A stretch of DNA of 26,797 nt from an uncultured Ignavibacteriota bacterium. Lineage in GTDB: Bacteria > Bacteroidota > Ignavibacteria > Tepidaquicellales > Tepidaquicellaceae. Positions within the stretch are counted from its first letter, which is position 1. Each line of letters opens with the position of its first letter. The notes beneath the pieces are model-generated. The model saw nothing but the letters and a program-made list of their open reading frames with translations. It did no database searches and had not been told where the DNA came from. Shown in pieces: positions 7,562 to 15,716 of this stretch. The position numbers and the translations under genes were made by a program. The stretch covers positions 1 to 26,797 of the forward strand of contig CALGII010000164.1 of assembly GCA_937915485.1 (NCBI GenBank). Direction: 5' to 3'.

Positions 7562-8413
7562 ATGGATGATTTTATAATAAGGCTTAAAATGCTGGGATTC
7601 ACTGAGTACGAAGCGAAAATTTTCGTCGCATTGTATCAGGGACACCAGATGTCGGCATCCGAAATAGCGGATTCCGCTGACGTCAGGCGTACAGATGTGT
7701 ATCCGGTTTTAAAGTCATTCGTTGAAAAAGGTTATTGCAATGAAATTGACACGAATACGATTCTTAAGTACGAAATGATTGACCCCGACGTGGTTCTTGA
7801 CAAGATACTAATGAGCATTAAAGAGGAGAAGGCGAAACAGGAAAAGAATTTTAATGAAGTGTTCTCAAACCTTAAGCCTTTCTATCGTTCGAAATCCGAA
7901 GAAAGCAAGACGTCCCGCATAGAGTTAATTCGGGGCTACAACCAGCACAGAGAGGCGAAGTTCGTTGATTTGCTGAAAAACGCGAAAAAGGAAATCCTCT
8001 TCATGGTAAGGCTTGAAATGTACATTTCTGAAGAGGTTGACGAAACAGCGGCTAATTTTATAAAGAACGGCGGTATTATAAAATCTGTTTACGAAGTAAA
8101 CGGTACGTTCAAGGTAAGGCGTAATGAAAAATGGACCGAGATTCCGACGTCTCAGTTAATAGAGGTTTTTAAAAAATTCGAAAACTACGGCGAACAGGTC
8201 AGGCTGAGTAAGAGAAAAATTCCCAACTTTACCATTTTCGACCGTGAAGTCGTATTTATGAACATCGTGGATAAAACGGTTCCGAGATATAATGAAGCCG
8301 ATATTATTATCAAAAATAAAGATTATGCCGAAAGTATGGCGGATGTCTTTGACAACGTATGGGAACGCGCTTTCACAACCGAACAATACAAAAAAGGTGA
8401 TTATAAATATTAA
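7562..8413 (+). CDS. TrmB-family transcriptional regulator
   Basis: The 283-residue protein has an N-terminal winged helix (about 5-80): 'LGFTEYEAKIFVALYQGHQMSASEIADSA' and 'RRTDVYPVLKSFVEKGY' are the TrmB signature. A short coiled linker follows ('IKEEKAKQEKNF'). The rest (about 115-275) matches the PLD-like TrmB effector region ('RIELIRGYNQHREAKFVDLLKNAKKEILF', with start and end joined to the DNA-binding part). TrmB proteins mostly control sugar transport or metabolism in archaea and some bacteria. Here the divergent neighbour is a secreted peptidase, so that gene and trmB itself are the likely targets (inference). ATG 7562 is supported by the promoter 30 bases upstream. The ligand is unknown. 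Confidence 0.85.
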   Translation: MDDFIIRLKMLGFTEYEAKIFVALYQGHQMSASEIADSADVRRTDVYPVLKSFVEKGYCNEIDTNTILKYEMIDPDVVLDKILMSIKEEKAKQEKNFNEVFSNLKPFYRSKSEESKTSRIELIRGYNQHREAKFVDLLKNAKKEILFMVRLEMYISEEVDETAANFIKNGGIIKSVYEVNGTFKVRRNEKWTEIPTSQLIEVFKKFENYGEQVRLSKRKIPNFTIFDREVVFMNIVDKTVPRYNEADIIIKNKDYAESMADVFDNVWERAFTTEQYKKGDYKY

Positions 8414-8436
8414 ATATTATATAATTGTATTACATT

Positions 8437-8451
8437 GAAATATGATATTTC
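8437..8451. promoter_or_regulatory. Small perfect palindrome downstream of trmB-like gene
   Basis: GAAATAT-G-ATATTTC is a perfect 7-1-7 inverted repeat, 24 bases after the regulator's stop codon and about 76 bases before the next gene. It lacks a GC-rich stem, so an operator-like role for the downstream gene fits better than a terminator. Unproven. Confidence 0.3.
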
Positions 8452-8527
8452 TTAATATTACAAAATATTCGATTTGCCGTTTCATCCGGAACACGAAAAT
8501 TAAACCACGGTAGGTCAGGGGGAAGTT

Positions 8528-10453
8528 ATGAGACATACTTTAACAATATTGATTTTATTTGTCTTTATTTCCGGCGCCGCCGGACACGAGAAGACCGGCA
8601 TCACAAAAGTTAAAATGCTGAATGCCGCTGAGTGGGTCGCTGTCGGCTATAACGGCTTGTTCCTTAAAACCACTAACGCGGGAACAAACTGGGAATCAAG
8701 AACTATCGCCGACGGTGTGTATAATTTGTGGGACGTTGCATTCTTCAACTCAAACACCGGCATCGTAGCGGGCGTCTCTGATGGTTACGAAACTTACGTG
8801 GGCAGAACGACGGACGGAGGACATACCTGGTCCAAACTGTCTTTCGCTTCATCCATGTGGGTTACTCCTATGTCGTTCGCGAATGACAGAGTCGGGTTTC
8901 TGTACGGGTTCGGATCGGGTATGAGTTCATCAATCTATAAAACAACAAACGGGGGACTGGATTGGTTCAGAACGAATTCATACCTGATGCCGTACAGCGT
9001 CAAAAGCATATTCCCCGTTGACTCCAATAACGTTTACGCGGGCCTCAGCGGAGGTTACATTATATATACTTCAAACGGCGGAAATAACTGGATATTCTTC
9101 GATACGGGAAGACCCGACGACATTACCGACGTATATTTCATAAATCAGAATACCGGAGTTTATTGCTCGAGTTATGAATCCGATAAAGATAAAAAGAACG
9201 GCGATGACGACAATGGATGGTACCTCAACTTCGGCAAGACAACTAACAGGGGCCAGTCCTGGAACGTCAGGTGGATCCGGGAATCTGACAATTACGCGAT
9301 GAAATATTCGGGTAATTCTTTCTATATAATCGGAGACTATAACAGAATACTTAAAACAAGCGATTTCGGTCAAAACTGGGATTACAATTATTACGACGTC
9401 CCCGTTACCGCATCCCCGTATTCAATGGATATTATCGGAAACACGATTCTTGTGGGCGGATACGGAAACAATAAAAGCCTTTTGATCAAGTCCACTAACG
9501 GCGGGGTCAACTGGACTTCAATGTCAATTCCACGTCCTTATTTTAATATCTCGGGAATAGTAAAATACTCGGATAACGGTCAGTTGATTACAGACGGCAT
9601 CGTAAAAGCCTTCAAGTACGACAGGAGCACTGGAAATATAATCGTCTTTGATTCAACTGAAATTCAATGGAACGGAAGTTATATTCTGACCCATATTCCT
9701 CAGGATACCGTTTACATCGGCGTTTATCCCAACTCCCAGCCTGTTAGGGACTGGATTATTACTTACTATCCTTCAACACCGTATTGGACGCAGACTTTAA
9801 AACTGTATCCTACGGGCAATTTACCCAACATTAATATTTTCGCGAGAAGAATTCACCTCTCTATCTCGTCTAACTCGGTAAACGGAAAAGTTATGAAGAC
9901 TAACCCCGTTCAGACGGGTCTGAAGGATGCGGTAGTGAACATATTGAATGGAAACAACTACGTAGGATGTGCGATAACGGACAATAGCGGCGTGTTTCAC
10001 GTTACTTCCCTTCCTTCGGGAAACCTTAAAGTTGTCGTCGACAGGGTCGGATATAAGGGCGACAGCGTTATGGTTAGCATGACACCCTCGTCGAATATCG
10101 ACTCGGTGAATTTTATTCTTAACCGTTACGTAATCGGAATCAGACAGTTAGAAGGCCTGGTTCCCTTAAACAGCAACCTTTATCAGAATTACCCGAACCC
10201 CTTCAATCCTGTGACTAAGATAAAATTCGATATAACAAGTACATCAGTTTTACAGGGTTCGGGTAATATTAATACCATACTTAAAATATACAGCATTACC
10301 GGAAAAGAAATCGGAACGCTGCTTAATAAAAATCTGAGCCCGGGTACATATGAAGTGGATTTCGACGGAAGCGCTCTTTCCAGCGGCGTGTATTTTTATA
10401 AACTTGTTTACGGCAATTTCGTCAGTACGAAGAAAATGCTGTTGGTAAAATAA
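8528..10453 (+). CDS. Secreted YCF48/BNR-repeat protein with regulatory-like domain and T9SS tail
   Basis: The 641-residue protein starts with a signal peptide (about 1-20, cleavage near 'SGAAGHE'). About residues 25-340 hold repeats of the YCF48/BNR type, each with 'TTNGG..W' or a close variant ('KTTNAGTNW', 'RTTDGGHTW', 'KTTNGGLDW', 'YTSNGGNNW', 'KSTNGGVNW'), predicting a beta-propeller. A carboxypeptidase-regulatory-like beta sandwich lies at about 450-540 ('VNGKVMKTNPVQTGLKDAVV' region, 'TDNSGVFHVTSLPSG'). The last 90 residues are the T9SS domain ('LYQNYPNPFNPVTKIKF', 'SGVYFYKL', 'KKMLLVK'). ATG 8528 is preceded by a strong AGGGGG ribosome binding site at 8517-8522. No enzyme motif was seen; a binding or adhesion role is likely but unproven. 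Confidence 0.88.
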   Translation: MRHTLTILILFVFISGAAGHEKTGITKVKMLNAAEWVAVGYNGLFLKTTNAGTNWESRTIADGVYNLWDVAFFNSNTGIVAGVSDGYETYVGRTTDGGHTWSKLSFASSMWVTPMSFANDRVGFLYGFGSGMSSSIYKTTNGGLDWFRTNSYLMPYSVKSIFPVDSNNVYAGLSGGYIIYTSNGGNNWIFFDTGRPDDITDVYFINQNTGVYCSSYESDKDKKNGDDDNGWYLNFGKTTNRGQSWNVRWIRESDNYAMKYSGNSFYIIGDYNRILKTSDFGQNWDYNYYDVPVTASPYSMDIIGNTILVGGYGNNKSLLIKSTNGGVNWTSMSIPRPYFNISGIVKYSDNGQLITDGIVKAFKYDRSTGNIIVFDSTEIQWNGSYILTHIPQDTVYIGVYPNSQPVRDWIITYYPSTPYWTQTLKLYPTGNLPNINIFARRIHLSISSNSVNGKVMKTNPVQTGLKDAVVNILNGNNYVGCAITDNSGVFHVTSLPSGNLKVVVDRVGYKGDSVMVSMTPSSNIDSVNFILNRYVIGIRQLEGLVPLNSNLYQNYPNPFNPVTKIKFDITSTSVLQGSGNINTILKIYSITGKEIGTLLNKNLSPGTYEVDFDGSALSSGVYFYKLVYGNFVSTKKMLLVK

Positions 10454-10538
10454 AAATTTTAGAAAGAAAACTGCCGTTCTTCACGACGGTCAATATAAAA
10501 TTAGAAGTTTTCGAAAAGATTGTGTTCTCTTAACTACC

Positions 10539-10624
10539 CTCAGAGGGCTGTTCATAGTTAGTCAGGTTTAACCTGATCCGGATGAGATAACTGTGATACA
10601 GCCCTTTATTTATTTCCCTCTGAG
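10539..10624. other. Structured multi-hairpin element (terminator, small RNA or MITE-like)
   Basis: The 86-base block has nested symmetry. CTCAGAGGG (10539-10547) pairs perfectly with CCCTCTGAG (10616-10624). Inside, 10545-10560 pairs with 10588-10604 as a 16-bp stem (GGGCTGT with ACAGCCC, TCATAGTTA with TAACTGTGA, one G-U pair and one bulged T). An apical hairpin TCAGGTT/AACCTGA occupies 10562-10576. The inner stem is followed by a T-rich stretch (10605-10615), as in an intrinsic terminator for the upstream gene. The two outer pairings share GGG and compete, which would allow a switch. A short mobile element is an alternative. Confidence 0.6.
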
Positions 10625-10662
10625 TGCAAACCTTTATCCTGAAATATTTATTGCGGGAAGTC

Positions 10663-10670
10663 TATATTTG
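10663..10670 (+). promoter_or_regulatory. Bacteroidota-type -7 promoter box of the S46 peptidase
   Basis: TATATTTG fits the TAnnTTTG consensus exactly. It lies 27 bases upstream of ATG 10697, placing the transcription start near 10677 and a leader of about 20 bases. No clear -33 TTTG partner was found at standard spacing. Confidence 0.55.
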
Positions 10671-10696
10671 TATGAATATAAAATAGCAAACCTTAT

Positions 10697-12763
10697 ATGA
10701 AAAGAACAATTACATTATTTATTCTGATAATCACATTTCTGGCCGGTTTTTCGGCAGTTGCGCAGGATAAATCGGATAAATTCGACCTCGGGAAAATGTG
10801 GACGTTTGAACACGCTCCCGCGGATTACTTCAGACAAACCTACGGTTTTCAGCCCGACGCGGATTGGCTGAATGACGTCAAACTCTCCGCTCTACGCTTC
10901 GGTAACGGCTGCTCCGCTTCCTTTATATCCGAAGACGGACTCGTGATGACTAACCACCACTGCGGAAGAGGATACGTAACTTCCGTCACTAAACCCGGCG
11001 AAGACTTCAGCGTTACGGGATTCTGGGCGGAAACGCTTCAGGACGAGAGACCCGTTCCCGGTCTCTGGGTTGATCAGTTGATTCAAACTATCGATGTCAC
11101 GAAAGAAGTGCAGAACGCTGTCGACGCGGGTACCACTAACACCGAAAAAGCAAAACTGAAAACGGATAAGTTCAAAGAAATCGAAACGAAGTATAAAACA
11201 GAAACGGGACTTCAGTGTAATGTAATAACTTTTTATAACGGCGGTATGTATATGCTTTACTGCTATAAGAGATATAACGACGTTAGACTCGTCTTCTCGC
11301 CCGAAAACAACATTGCCCATTTCGGAGGCGACCCCGATAATTTCACATATCCGAGATACGGACTCGACGTAGCGTACTTCAGGGTTTACGAAAATGGTCA
11401 GCCGTATAAAACAAAGAATTATTTCAGGTGGAGCGGAAACGGTGCGAAAGTCGGCGAACCGATTTTTGTGATTGGTAATCCCGGAAGCACCGAAAGATTG
11501 AAAACATACGCCCAACTTGAATTCGCAAGGGACTATCAGATTCCCAACCGCCTCGAAGGGCTTAATTTCATGGCGGAATTTCTAGATAAGTACATTTCAC
11601 GCGGCGATGAAAAAAGACAAAGGTATCAGGACGCCTGGCTCGGCGTGATGAATTCACAGAAAGTATTTAAAGGGCAGATGAAAGCCCTTAAAGACCCTGC
11701 GATGATGGAAAGAAAACTGGACTTCGAAAATCATTTGAGAGCAACCGTAAATTCAAAACCGGAACTCAAAGAAAAATACGGCAATGTCTGGGATGAGATA
11801 GCCGCTGGATGCGCCGACTACGCGAAAATCTTCGATGAACTCGCGGGATACGACGGCGGCGGAAGATATAACTCCAGATACTTCGCCGTCACACGTATGA
11901 TTTTCAGAAACAAAATGGATGACAAGCCCGTAAAGGATTCACTGATTGAAGCGCTTTATAAAAATTTTGACAAGGAATATAACGATGTCCTTCTGAAATT
12001 CGACTGCGAAACAATTTTTTCAAAACTCGGCAGTTCTAACACCGCCGTGAAGAGCGCGTTCGGGACACGATCTGCGGACGAAACCGTAAAACTTATACTC
12101 GATAATTCCCTCGCCGTGACCAGAGACGGAGCGTTTAAACTCGCGGATATGAGCAAGGATGAAATTCTTAAATCAAACGACCCGCTCGTTAAGTTCTTGG
12201 CGGATTCAAAATCGAGATATGACGAACTTACCGCCGGACAAAAAGAAGCGCAGGCGAGAATTGACGTTAACTCGCAAAATCTCGGAAGAATTATTTTCGA
12301 TATTTACGGAACAACCATTCCGCCCGACGCTACTCTTACACTTAGAATATCGGACGGGGAAATTAAGACATACGAATATAACGGGACTCTTGCCCAGCCG
12401 TTCACGACTTTCTTCGGGCTGTATGAAAGATATTACGGAAATGAAGAAAAATCACCGTGGATGCTGCCCGACAGATGGAAGAATCCGCCGAAAGATTTCA
12501 GGCTGGAAACACCGTTCAATCTGGCGACGACTAACGACATAATCGGAGGCAACTCCGGCAGCGCTCTTATTAATACGAAGAAAGAAGTCGTCGGTCTCGT
12601 GTTCGACGGCAATATAGAAAGCCTGCCCGGCAGATATATTTATACGACCGATTTCAACAGAACAATTGCGGTCGATTCCCGCGGACTGCTCGAAGCCGTG
12701 AAAAACATGTACAGGGCAAACCGCCTCGCTTTTGAAATCGAAAACGGCAGACTGGCTAAGTAA
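10697..12763 (+). CDS. S46 family dipeptidyl-peptidase, DPP7-like
   Basis: The 688-residue exported serine peptidase releases dipeptides from oligopeptides. It has a signal peptide (1-22, 'FLAGFSAVAQ') and the double-barrel chymotrypsin fold with a helical insert. The triad is visible: His88 in 'TNHHC', Asp224 in 'RYGLDVAYFRVY' and Ser620 in 'GGNSGSALIN'. Eighteen residues after the serine is Gly638 in 'FDGN'. DPP11 enzymes have Arg there and prefer acidic P1, so Gly points to DPP7-type hydrophobic specificity (established for the family, inferred here). Length is close to the usual 700-720. There is no T9SS tail, so the enzyme is probably periplasmic and acts on peptides produced by surface proteases. 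It has its own promoter and ends before a strong terminator. Confidence 0.95.
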   Translation: MKRTITLFILIITFLAGFSAVAQDKSDKFDLGKMWTFEHAPADYFRQTYGFQPDADWLNDVKLSALRFGNGCSASFISEDGLVMTNHHCGRGYVTSVTKPGEDFSVTGFWAETLQDERPVPGLWVDQLIQTIDVTKEVQNAVDAGTTNTEKAKLKTDKFKEIETKYKTETGLQCNVITFYNGGMYMLYCYKRYNDVRLVFSPENNIAHFGGDPDNFTYPRYGLDVAYFRVYENGQPYKTKNYFRWSGNGAKVGEPIFVIGNPGSTERLKTYAQLEFARDYQIPNRLEGLNFMAEFLDKYISRGDEKRQRYQDAWLGVMNSQKVFKGQMKALKDPAMMERKLDFENHLRATVNSKPELKEKYGNVWDEIAAGCADYAKIFDELAGYDGGGRYNSRYFAVTRMIFRNKMDDKPVKDSLIEALYKNFDKEYNDVLLKFDCETIFSKLGSSNTAVKSAFGTRSADETVKLILDNSLAVTRDGAFKLADMSKDEILKSNDPLVKFLADSKSRYDELTAGQKEAQARIDVNSQNLGRIIFDIYGTTIPPDATLTLRISDGEIKTYEYNGTLAQPFTTFFGLYERYYGNEEKSPWMLPDRWKNPPKDFRLETPFNLATTNDIIGGNSGSALINTKKEVVGLVFDGNIESLPGRYIYTTDFNRTIAVDSRGLLEAVKNMYRANRLAFEIENGRLAK

Positions 12764-12823
12764 TATTTTTATCCTGCCCTGCTTACGCGGAAGAGAAACA
12801 ATAATTTTCTCCGCATTGAAATT

Positions 12824-12860
12824 AAAAACTCCTTCCCCTCTTCAGGGAAGGAGTTTTTTT
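12824..12860. terminator. Bidirectional intrinsic terminator between convergent genes
   Basis: A 14-bp stem (12824-12837 with 12845-12858, core ACTCCTTCCC/GGGAAGGAGT) and a 7-base loop CTCTTCA are flanked by A-run and T-run. It therefore terminates both the S46 peptidase gene (plus) and the OmpA-family gene (minus), whose ends lie 61 and 15 bases away. Confidence 0.93.
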
Positions 12861-12874
12861 CTAAATTGCGTCTC

Positions 12875-14365
12875 TTACTTTACCCTCTTAAACTCTATTC
12901 TTCTGTTCTTGTACATGTTCTCCGGAGTATCGTTCGGCGCAATCGGATTGTCAGGTCCGTATCCGATAGCCTTCAGTCTCGAAGAACTTACTCCGTGGCT
13001 GATGAGCCAGTTCATAACCGAGGTCGCCCTGTCTTCCGACAACTTCATGTTCTTCGCTCTCGTTCCTCTGGAATCGGTGTGACCGCTGATTTCGTATGAC
13101 TCGTCAGGATGCGCGTTGATGTATTCTAACGACTTCATCAGTATTTCTTCCGATTCGGAAGTTATGCTCGAACTGTTTGTCTCGAAGTTTATTCCTTCAA
13201 GTATCAGGACTTCCCCGACTTGCATTTCTTTCTTTTTCTCTACGTCGTCCGAGGCTTCAAGTGGATTCGTTCCTCTTCCGACTTCAATCCCGTCGTTCAC
13301 CGTACCGCCGTCGGTATCCGCTTTGAGAGGATTTGTCTTGTACCTGTTGACTTCGTCGCCGTCTGAAAGTCCGTCGCCGTCCGTATCGGATTTTAGCGGA
13401 TTGGTCTTGTGAATGCTCACTTCGCTTCCGTCATTCAATCCGTCGCCGTCCGTATCGGGATTCAACGGGTCGGTGTTGTATTTTTGGACCTCTTCACCGT
13501 CCTTAAGCCCGTCGCCGTCCGTATCGGGATTAACCGGATTTGTCTTGTACTTAAGGACTTCTTCGCCGTCATTAAGTCCGTCGTTATCCGAATCCGCCGC
13601 AAGCGGATTGGTGTTGTACTTTTTAACTTCCTCGCCGTCCTTAAGCCCGTCGCCGTCCGTATCGGGATTCAACGGATCGGTGCCTATTGTCTCTTCATAA
13701 GAAGTCATCAGACCGTCAAGGTCATCGTCCGCATCTGCGGGTCCCGTGAATGTCAGTCCGAGACCGGCATTAATCGCGCCGTCCTGCAGGTCCCCCCATT
13801 TAACATTATTTACCATGTCTGACAGGTAATAAGAATAACCTGCTGTCAGGTCAAGGAATACCCCGTTCGCTATACGAAATTCGCTGCCGATTCCCGCCGT
13901 CGGGAAACCCGTCCATCCGTTTTCAATTGCGCCTGCAAACGGTCCGGGCGTGTTTTCGCCTTCAGGATTGTATGACGCAGAACCCCACGTAACGTAATAT
14001 CTTAACAGTCCGAAGCCGACATAAAGATAGGGATTTACGTTCTTGTCGTGAAACGGAGTGTATTTAAGACGCAAATCAATCGGTATGATTGTTGACTCAA
14101 CTCTATCCGTATTCGGATATCCGGTCAGTTCGTCAGTCATTAAATATCTTCCGAATCCGAATCCGAGTTCGAGTTCGAGATATTTGTTTAATTCTTTGTT
14201 GATGAACCCTCTCCCGAGGAAGGAAAATTTGTCCGACGTTAGTTCCGTCGTGGGGTACAGATAATTGAACTGAACTCCGCCCTTCCAGTTATAACCGTCG
14301 AATTGCGCAAACGTCACGGGGGAAACAGCCGTCAATAGCAGTAAAATCAAGAAAAATTTTTTCAT
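12875..14365 (-). CDS. OmpA-family outer membrane protein with TSP3 repeats
   Basis: The 496-residue protein links outer membrane to peptidoglycan. Domains in order: signal peptide (1-20, 'VSPVTFAQ'), an outer membrane beta-barrel with aromatic beta-strands (about 25-208), seven thrombospondin type 3 repeats of 23 residues (211-372, consensus 'DTDGDGLNDGEEV..Y.TNPL..'), and a C-terminal OmpA peptidoglycan-binding domain (about 385-496) with 'GHTDSRGT', 'LSEDRATSVMNWL', 'GYGPDNPIAPN' and 'NRRIEFKR'. The TSP3 repeats bind calcium and form a rigid spacer. This arrangement is widespread in the Bacteroidota and OprF-like proteins. It ends at a shared terminator and is divergent from the glycosyltransferase gene. 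Confidence 0.95.
   Translation of the reverse strand: MKKFFLILLLLTAVSPVTFAQFDGYNWKGGVQFNYLYPTTELTSDKFSFLGRGFINKELNKYLELELGFGFGRYLMTDELTGYPNTDRVESTIIPIDLRLKYTPFHDKNVNPYLYVGFGLLRYYVTWGSASYNPEGENTPGPFAGAIENGWTGFPTAGIGSEFRIANGVFLDLTAGYSYYLSDMVNNVKWGDLQDGAINAGLGLTFTGPADADDDLDGLMTSYEETIGTDPLNPDTDGDGLKDGEEVKKYNTNPLAADSDNDGLNDGEEVLKYKTNPVNPDTDGDGLKDGEEVQKYNTDPLNPDTDGDGLNDGSEVSIHKTNPLKSDTDGDGLSDGDEVNRYKTNPLKADTDGGTVNDGIEVGRGTNPLEASDDVEKKKEMQVGEVLILEGINFETNSSSITSESEEILMKSLEYINAHPDESYEISGHTDSRGTRAKNMKLSEDRATSVMNWLISHGVSSSRLKAIGYGPDNPIAPNDTPENMYKNRRIEFKRVK
13250..13735 (-). repeat. Seven tandem TSP3 coding repeats (69-base period)
   Basis: The region encodes seven 23-residue calcium-binding repeats of the OmpA-family protein. 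Units 2-6 are most alike at DNA level: the antisense stretch around 'CCGTCGCCGTCCGTATC' recurs almost unchanged. The first and last units are diverged ('DADDDLDG' and 'DTDGGTVNDG'). The copy number may vary between strains by recombination. Confidence 0.9.
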
Positions 14366-14726
14366 GAGAGTTTTGTTTTAGTTTATAGAATGAAGAAATC
14401 CATAGCATGAAAGAATACGGATTATACCGAGAATTACTCAATTATGAGGAGTATAAGCGAAAAAACACAACTATGCAATGTCTTATTGACAAAAAAAATA
14501 TTTCTTCAAATGGTTTGCAAATATCATTATTAAATTTTAAATTTAAATAATATATAAAAACGGCTCTCCGCATATTGGTCTTTTTTCCCGTAACAAATTA
14601 ATCATTTTTGTGTCTGTTCTATTCCGCTTTATATCTGCCGCTCTGCGTTGCATTAACCATTACACCGCGTAATTCAATTGAAGACGATAATGATTATCTT
14701 TACTTTTATCGAAAGAAAACTTTTTA
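14366..14726. other. Intergenic region between divergent ompA-like and glycosyltransferase genes
   Basis: About 360 AT-rich bases that must contain both promoters. CATTTTTG at 14603-14610 is one base from the TAnnTTTG box on the plus strand. No convincing box was found for the minus strand. No credible gene or RNA seen. Confidence 0.5.
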
Positions 14727-15482
14727 ATGATATCCGTAACAATTATCTGTAAGGATGAAGAGCGCAACATCGCCGAATGCCTCGAAAGCGTTAAATGGGC
14801 GGACGAAATAATCGTCGTTGACGCCTTCAGCGATGATCTCACCGCCAGTATCGCACGGAAATATACCGATAAGGTCTTCCTTAAAAAATGGGATGGCTTC
14901 TCGAAACAGCGCGCCTTCGCCCTCTCGAAAGCCAACTGCGAGTGGGTTTTTCCCGTTGACGCCGATGAGAGATGCACGCCGCAACTCAGAGACGAAATTC
15001 TGCGCGTTACGGCTGAACAGAACAACGGATTCAGCGGTTACAGAATCCCGCGAAGAAATTTTTTCCTCGGCAGAGAAATCAAACACAGCGGCTGGAATCC
15101 CGATTTTCAGATGCGTCTTTTTAAGAAATGCTCGGCGCGGGTATCTCAGATAAATGTTCACGAAGGCTATGAAGTTGATGGAAAAACAGGTACGCTGAAA
15201 ATCGGTCTTCTCCATTATACCGTTACGTCTGTCGGCGGCTATACCTCGAGAATTATACGTTACGCCTCGCTTCAGGCGATTGAAAAAGCGGAAAAAGGAA
15301 AAATCGGATTCTACGATTTGTTCTTTAGGCCCGTTTCCTCTTTCCTGAGACAGTTCTTCGTAAAACAGGGATACCTCGACGGAATTTCCGGACTGATGAT
15401 AACCTTTTTCGACGTCATCACTAACTCCCTGACTTATATGAAAGCGTGGGAAATTCAAAACCTGAGGAAACGTAATCCTTAG
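14727..15482 (+). CDS. Family 2 glycosyltransferase, LPS core type (WaaE/LgtF-like)
   Basis: The 251-residue GT-A fold enzyme is predicted to add a hexose to lipopolysaccharide or another surface glycan. It starts at the fold itself ('MISVTIICKDEERNIAECLESVKWADEIIVVDAFSDD' region), with 'NIAECL' and 'VDAFSDD' binding the nucleotide sugar. The DxD motif is Asp78-Ala-Asp80 in 'VFPVDADER', followed by 'FFLGREIKHSGWNPDFQMRLFKK' and 'VHEGYEVDG', typical of the WaaE/LgtF beta-1,4-glucosyltransferase group. The C-terminal part is amphipathic ('FYDLFFRPVSSFLRQFF') and likely sits on the inner membrane. It stands alone, without other LPS genes nearby. Donor and acceptor sugars cannot be told from sequence. 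Confidence 0.92.
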   Translation: MISVTIICKDEERNIAECLESVKWADEIIVVDAFSDDLTASIARKYTDKVFLKKWDGFSKQRAFALSKANCEWVFPVDADERCTPQLRDEILRVTAEQNNGFSGYRIPRRNFFLGREIKHSGWNPDFQMRLFKKCSARVSQINVHEGYEVDGKTGTLKIGLLHYTVTSVGGYTSRIIRYASLQAIEKAEKGKIGFYDLFFRPVSSFLRQFFVKQGYLDGISGLMITFFDVITNSLTYMKAWEIQNLRKRNP

Positions 15483-15574
15483 AACTTAATTGTAACATCT
15501 CACCTGACGCCCGATGTCCGGATATCCCCGGCTATCTTTGCAAGTTCACCGATTCTCCTTAAATCGAAAAAACC

Positions 15575-15660
15575 CTCGGATAAGTATTATATATATCTTC
15601 TTGCGTAACCGAGAGTCTCCCGTCTCTTTGGGGACTCTCGGATATGTATAATATTTATCT
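15575..15660. repeat. 24-base imperfect direct repeats flanking a hairpin
   Basis: Bases 15575-15598 and 15637-15660 agree at 21 of 24 positions (both begin CTCGGATA and end TATCT). Between them a hairpin is formed by CCGAGAGTC (15609-15617) and GACTCTCGG (15633-15641), extended by CCC/GGG past a bulged T. The hairpin may terminate the glycosyltransferase transcript or the convergent M43 gene. Confidence 0.65.
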
Positions 15661-15716
15661 AATTCCTCTAAAACTCAATGGCGAAACAATTTCAAACAGA
15701 TTCTCAATCGAAAAAC

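Noticed and set aside
10562..10590. Possible TPP riboswitch (similarity to the AACCTGATCCGGAT segment)
   Set aside because: The CTGAGA motif and the following AATGCC...GCG segment needed for the fold are missing, and the downstream gene is a peptidase, not a thiamine gene.
10892..11515. 207-residue antisense frame inside the S46 peptidase
   Set aside because: Entirely covered by the real gene with catalytic motifs on the plus strand; no recognisable domain.
14724..15458. 244-residue antisense frame opposite the glycosyltransferase
   Set aside because: It has no family motif, while the plus strand encodes a clear GT2 enzyme with DxD and family motifs; it is a composition shadow.
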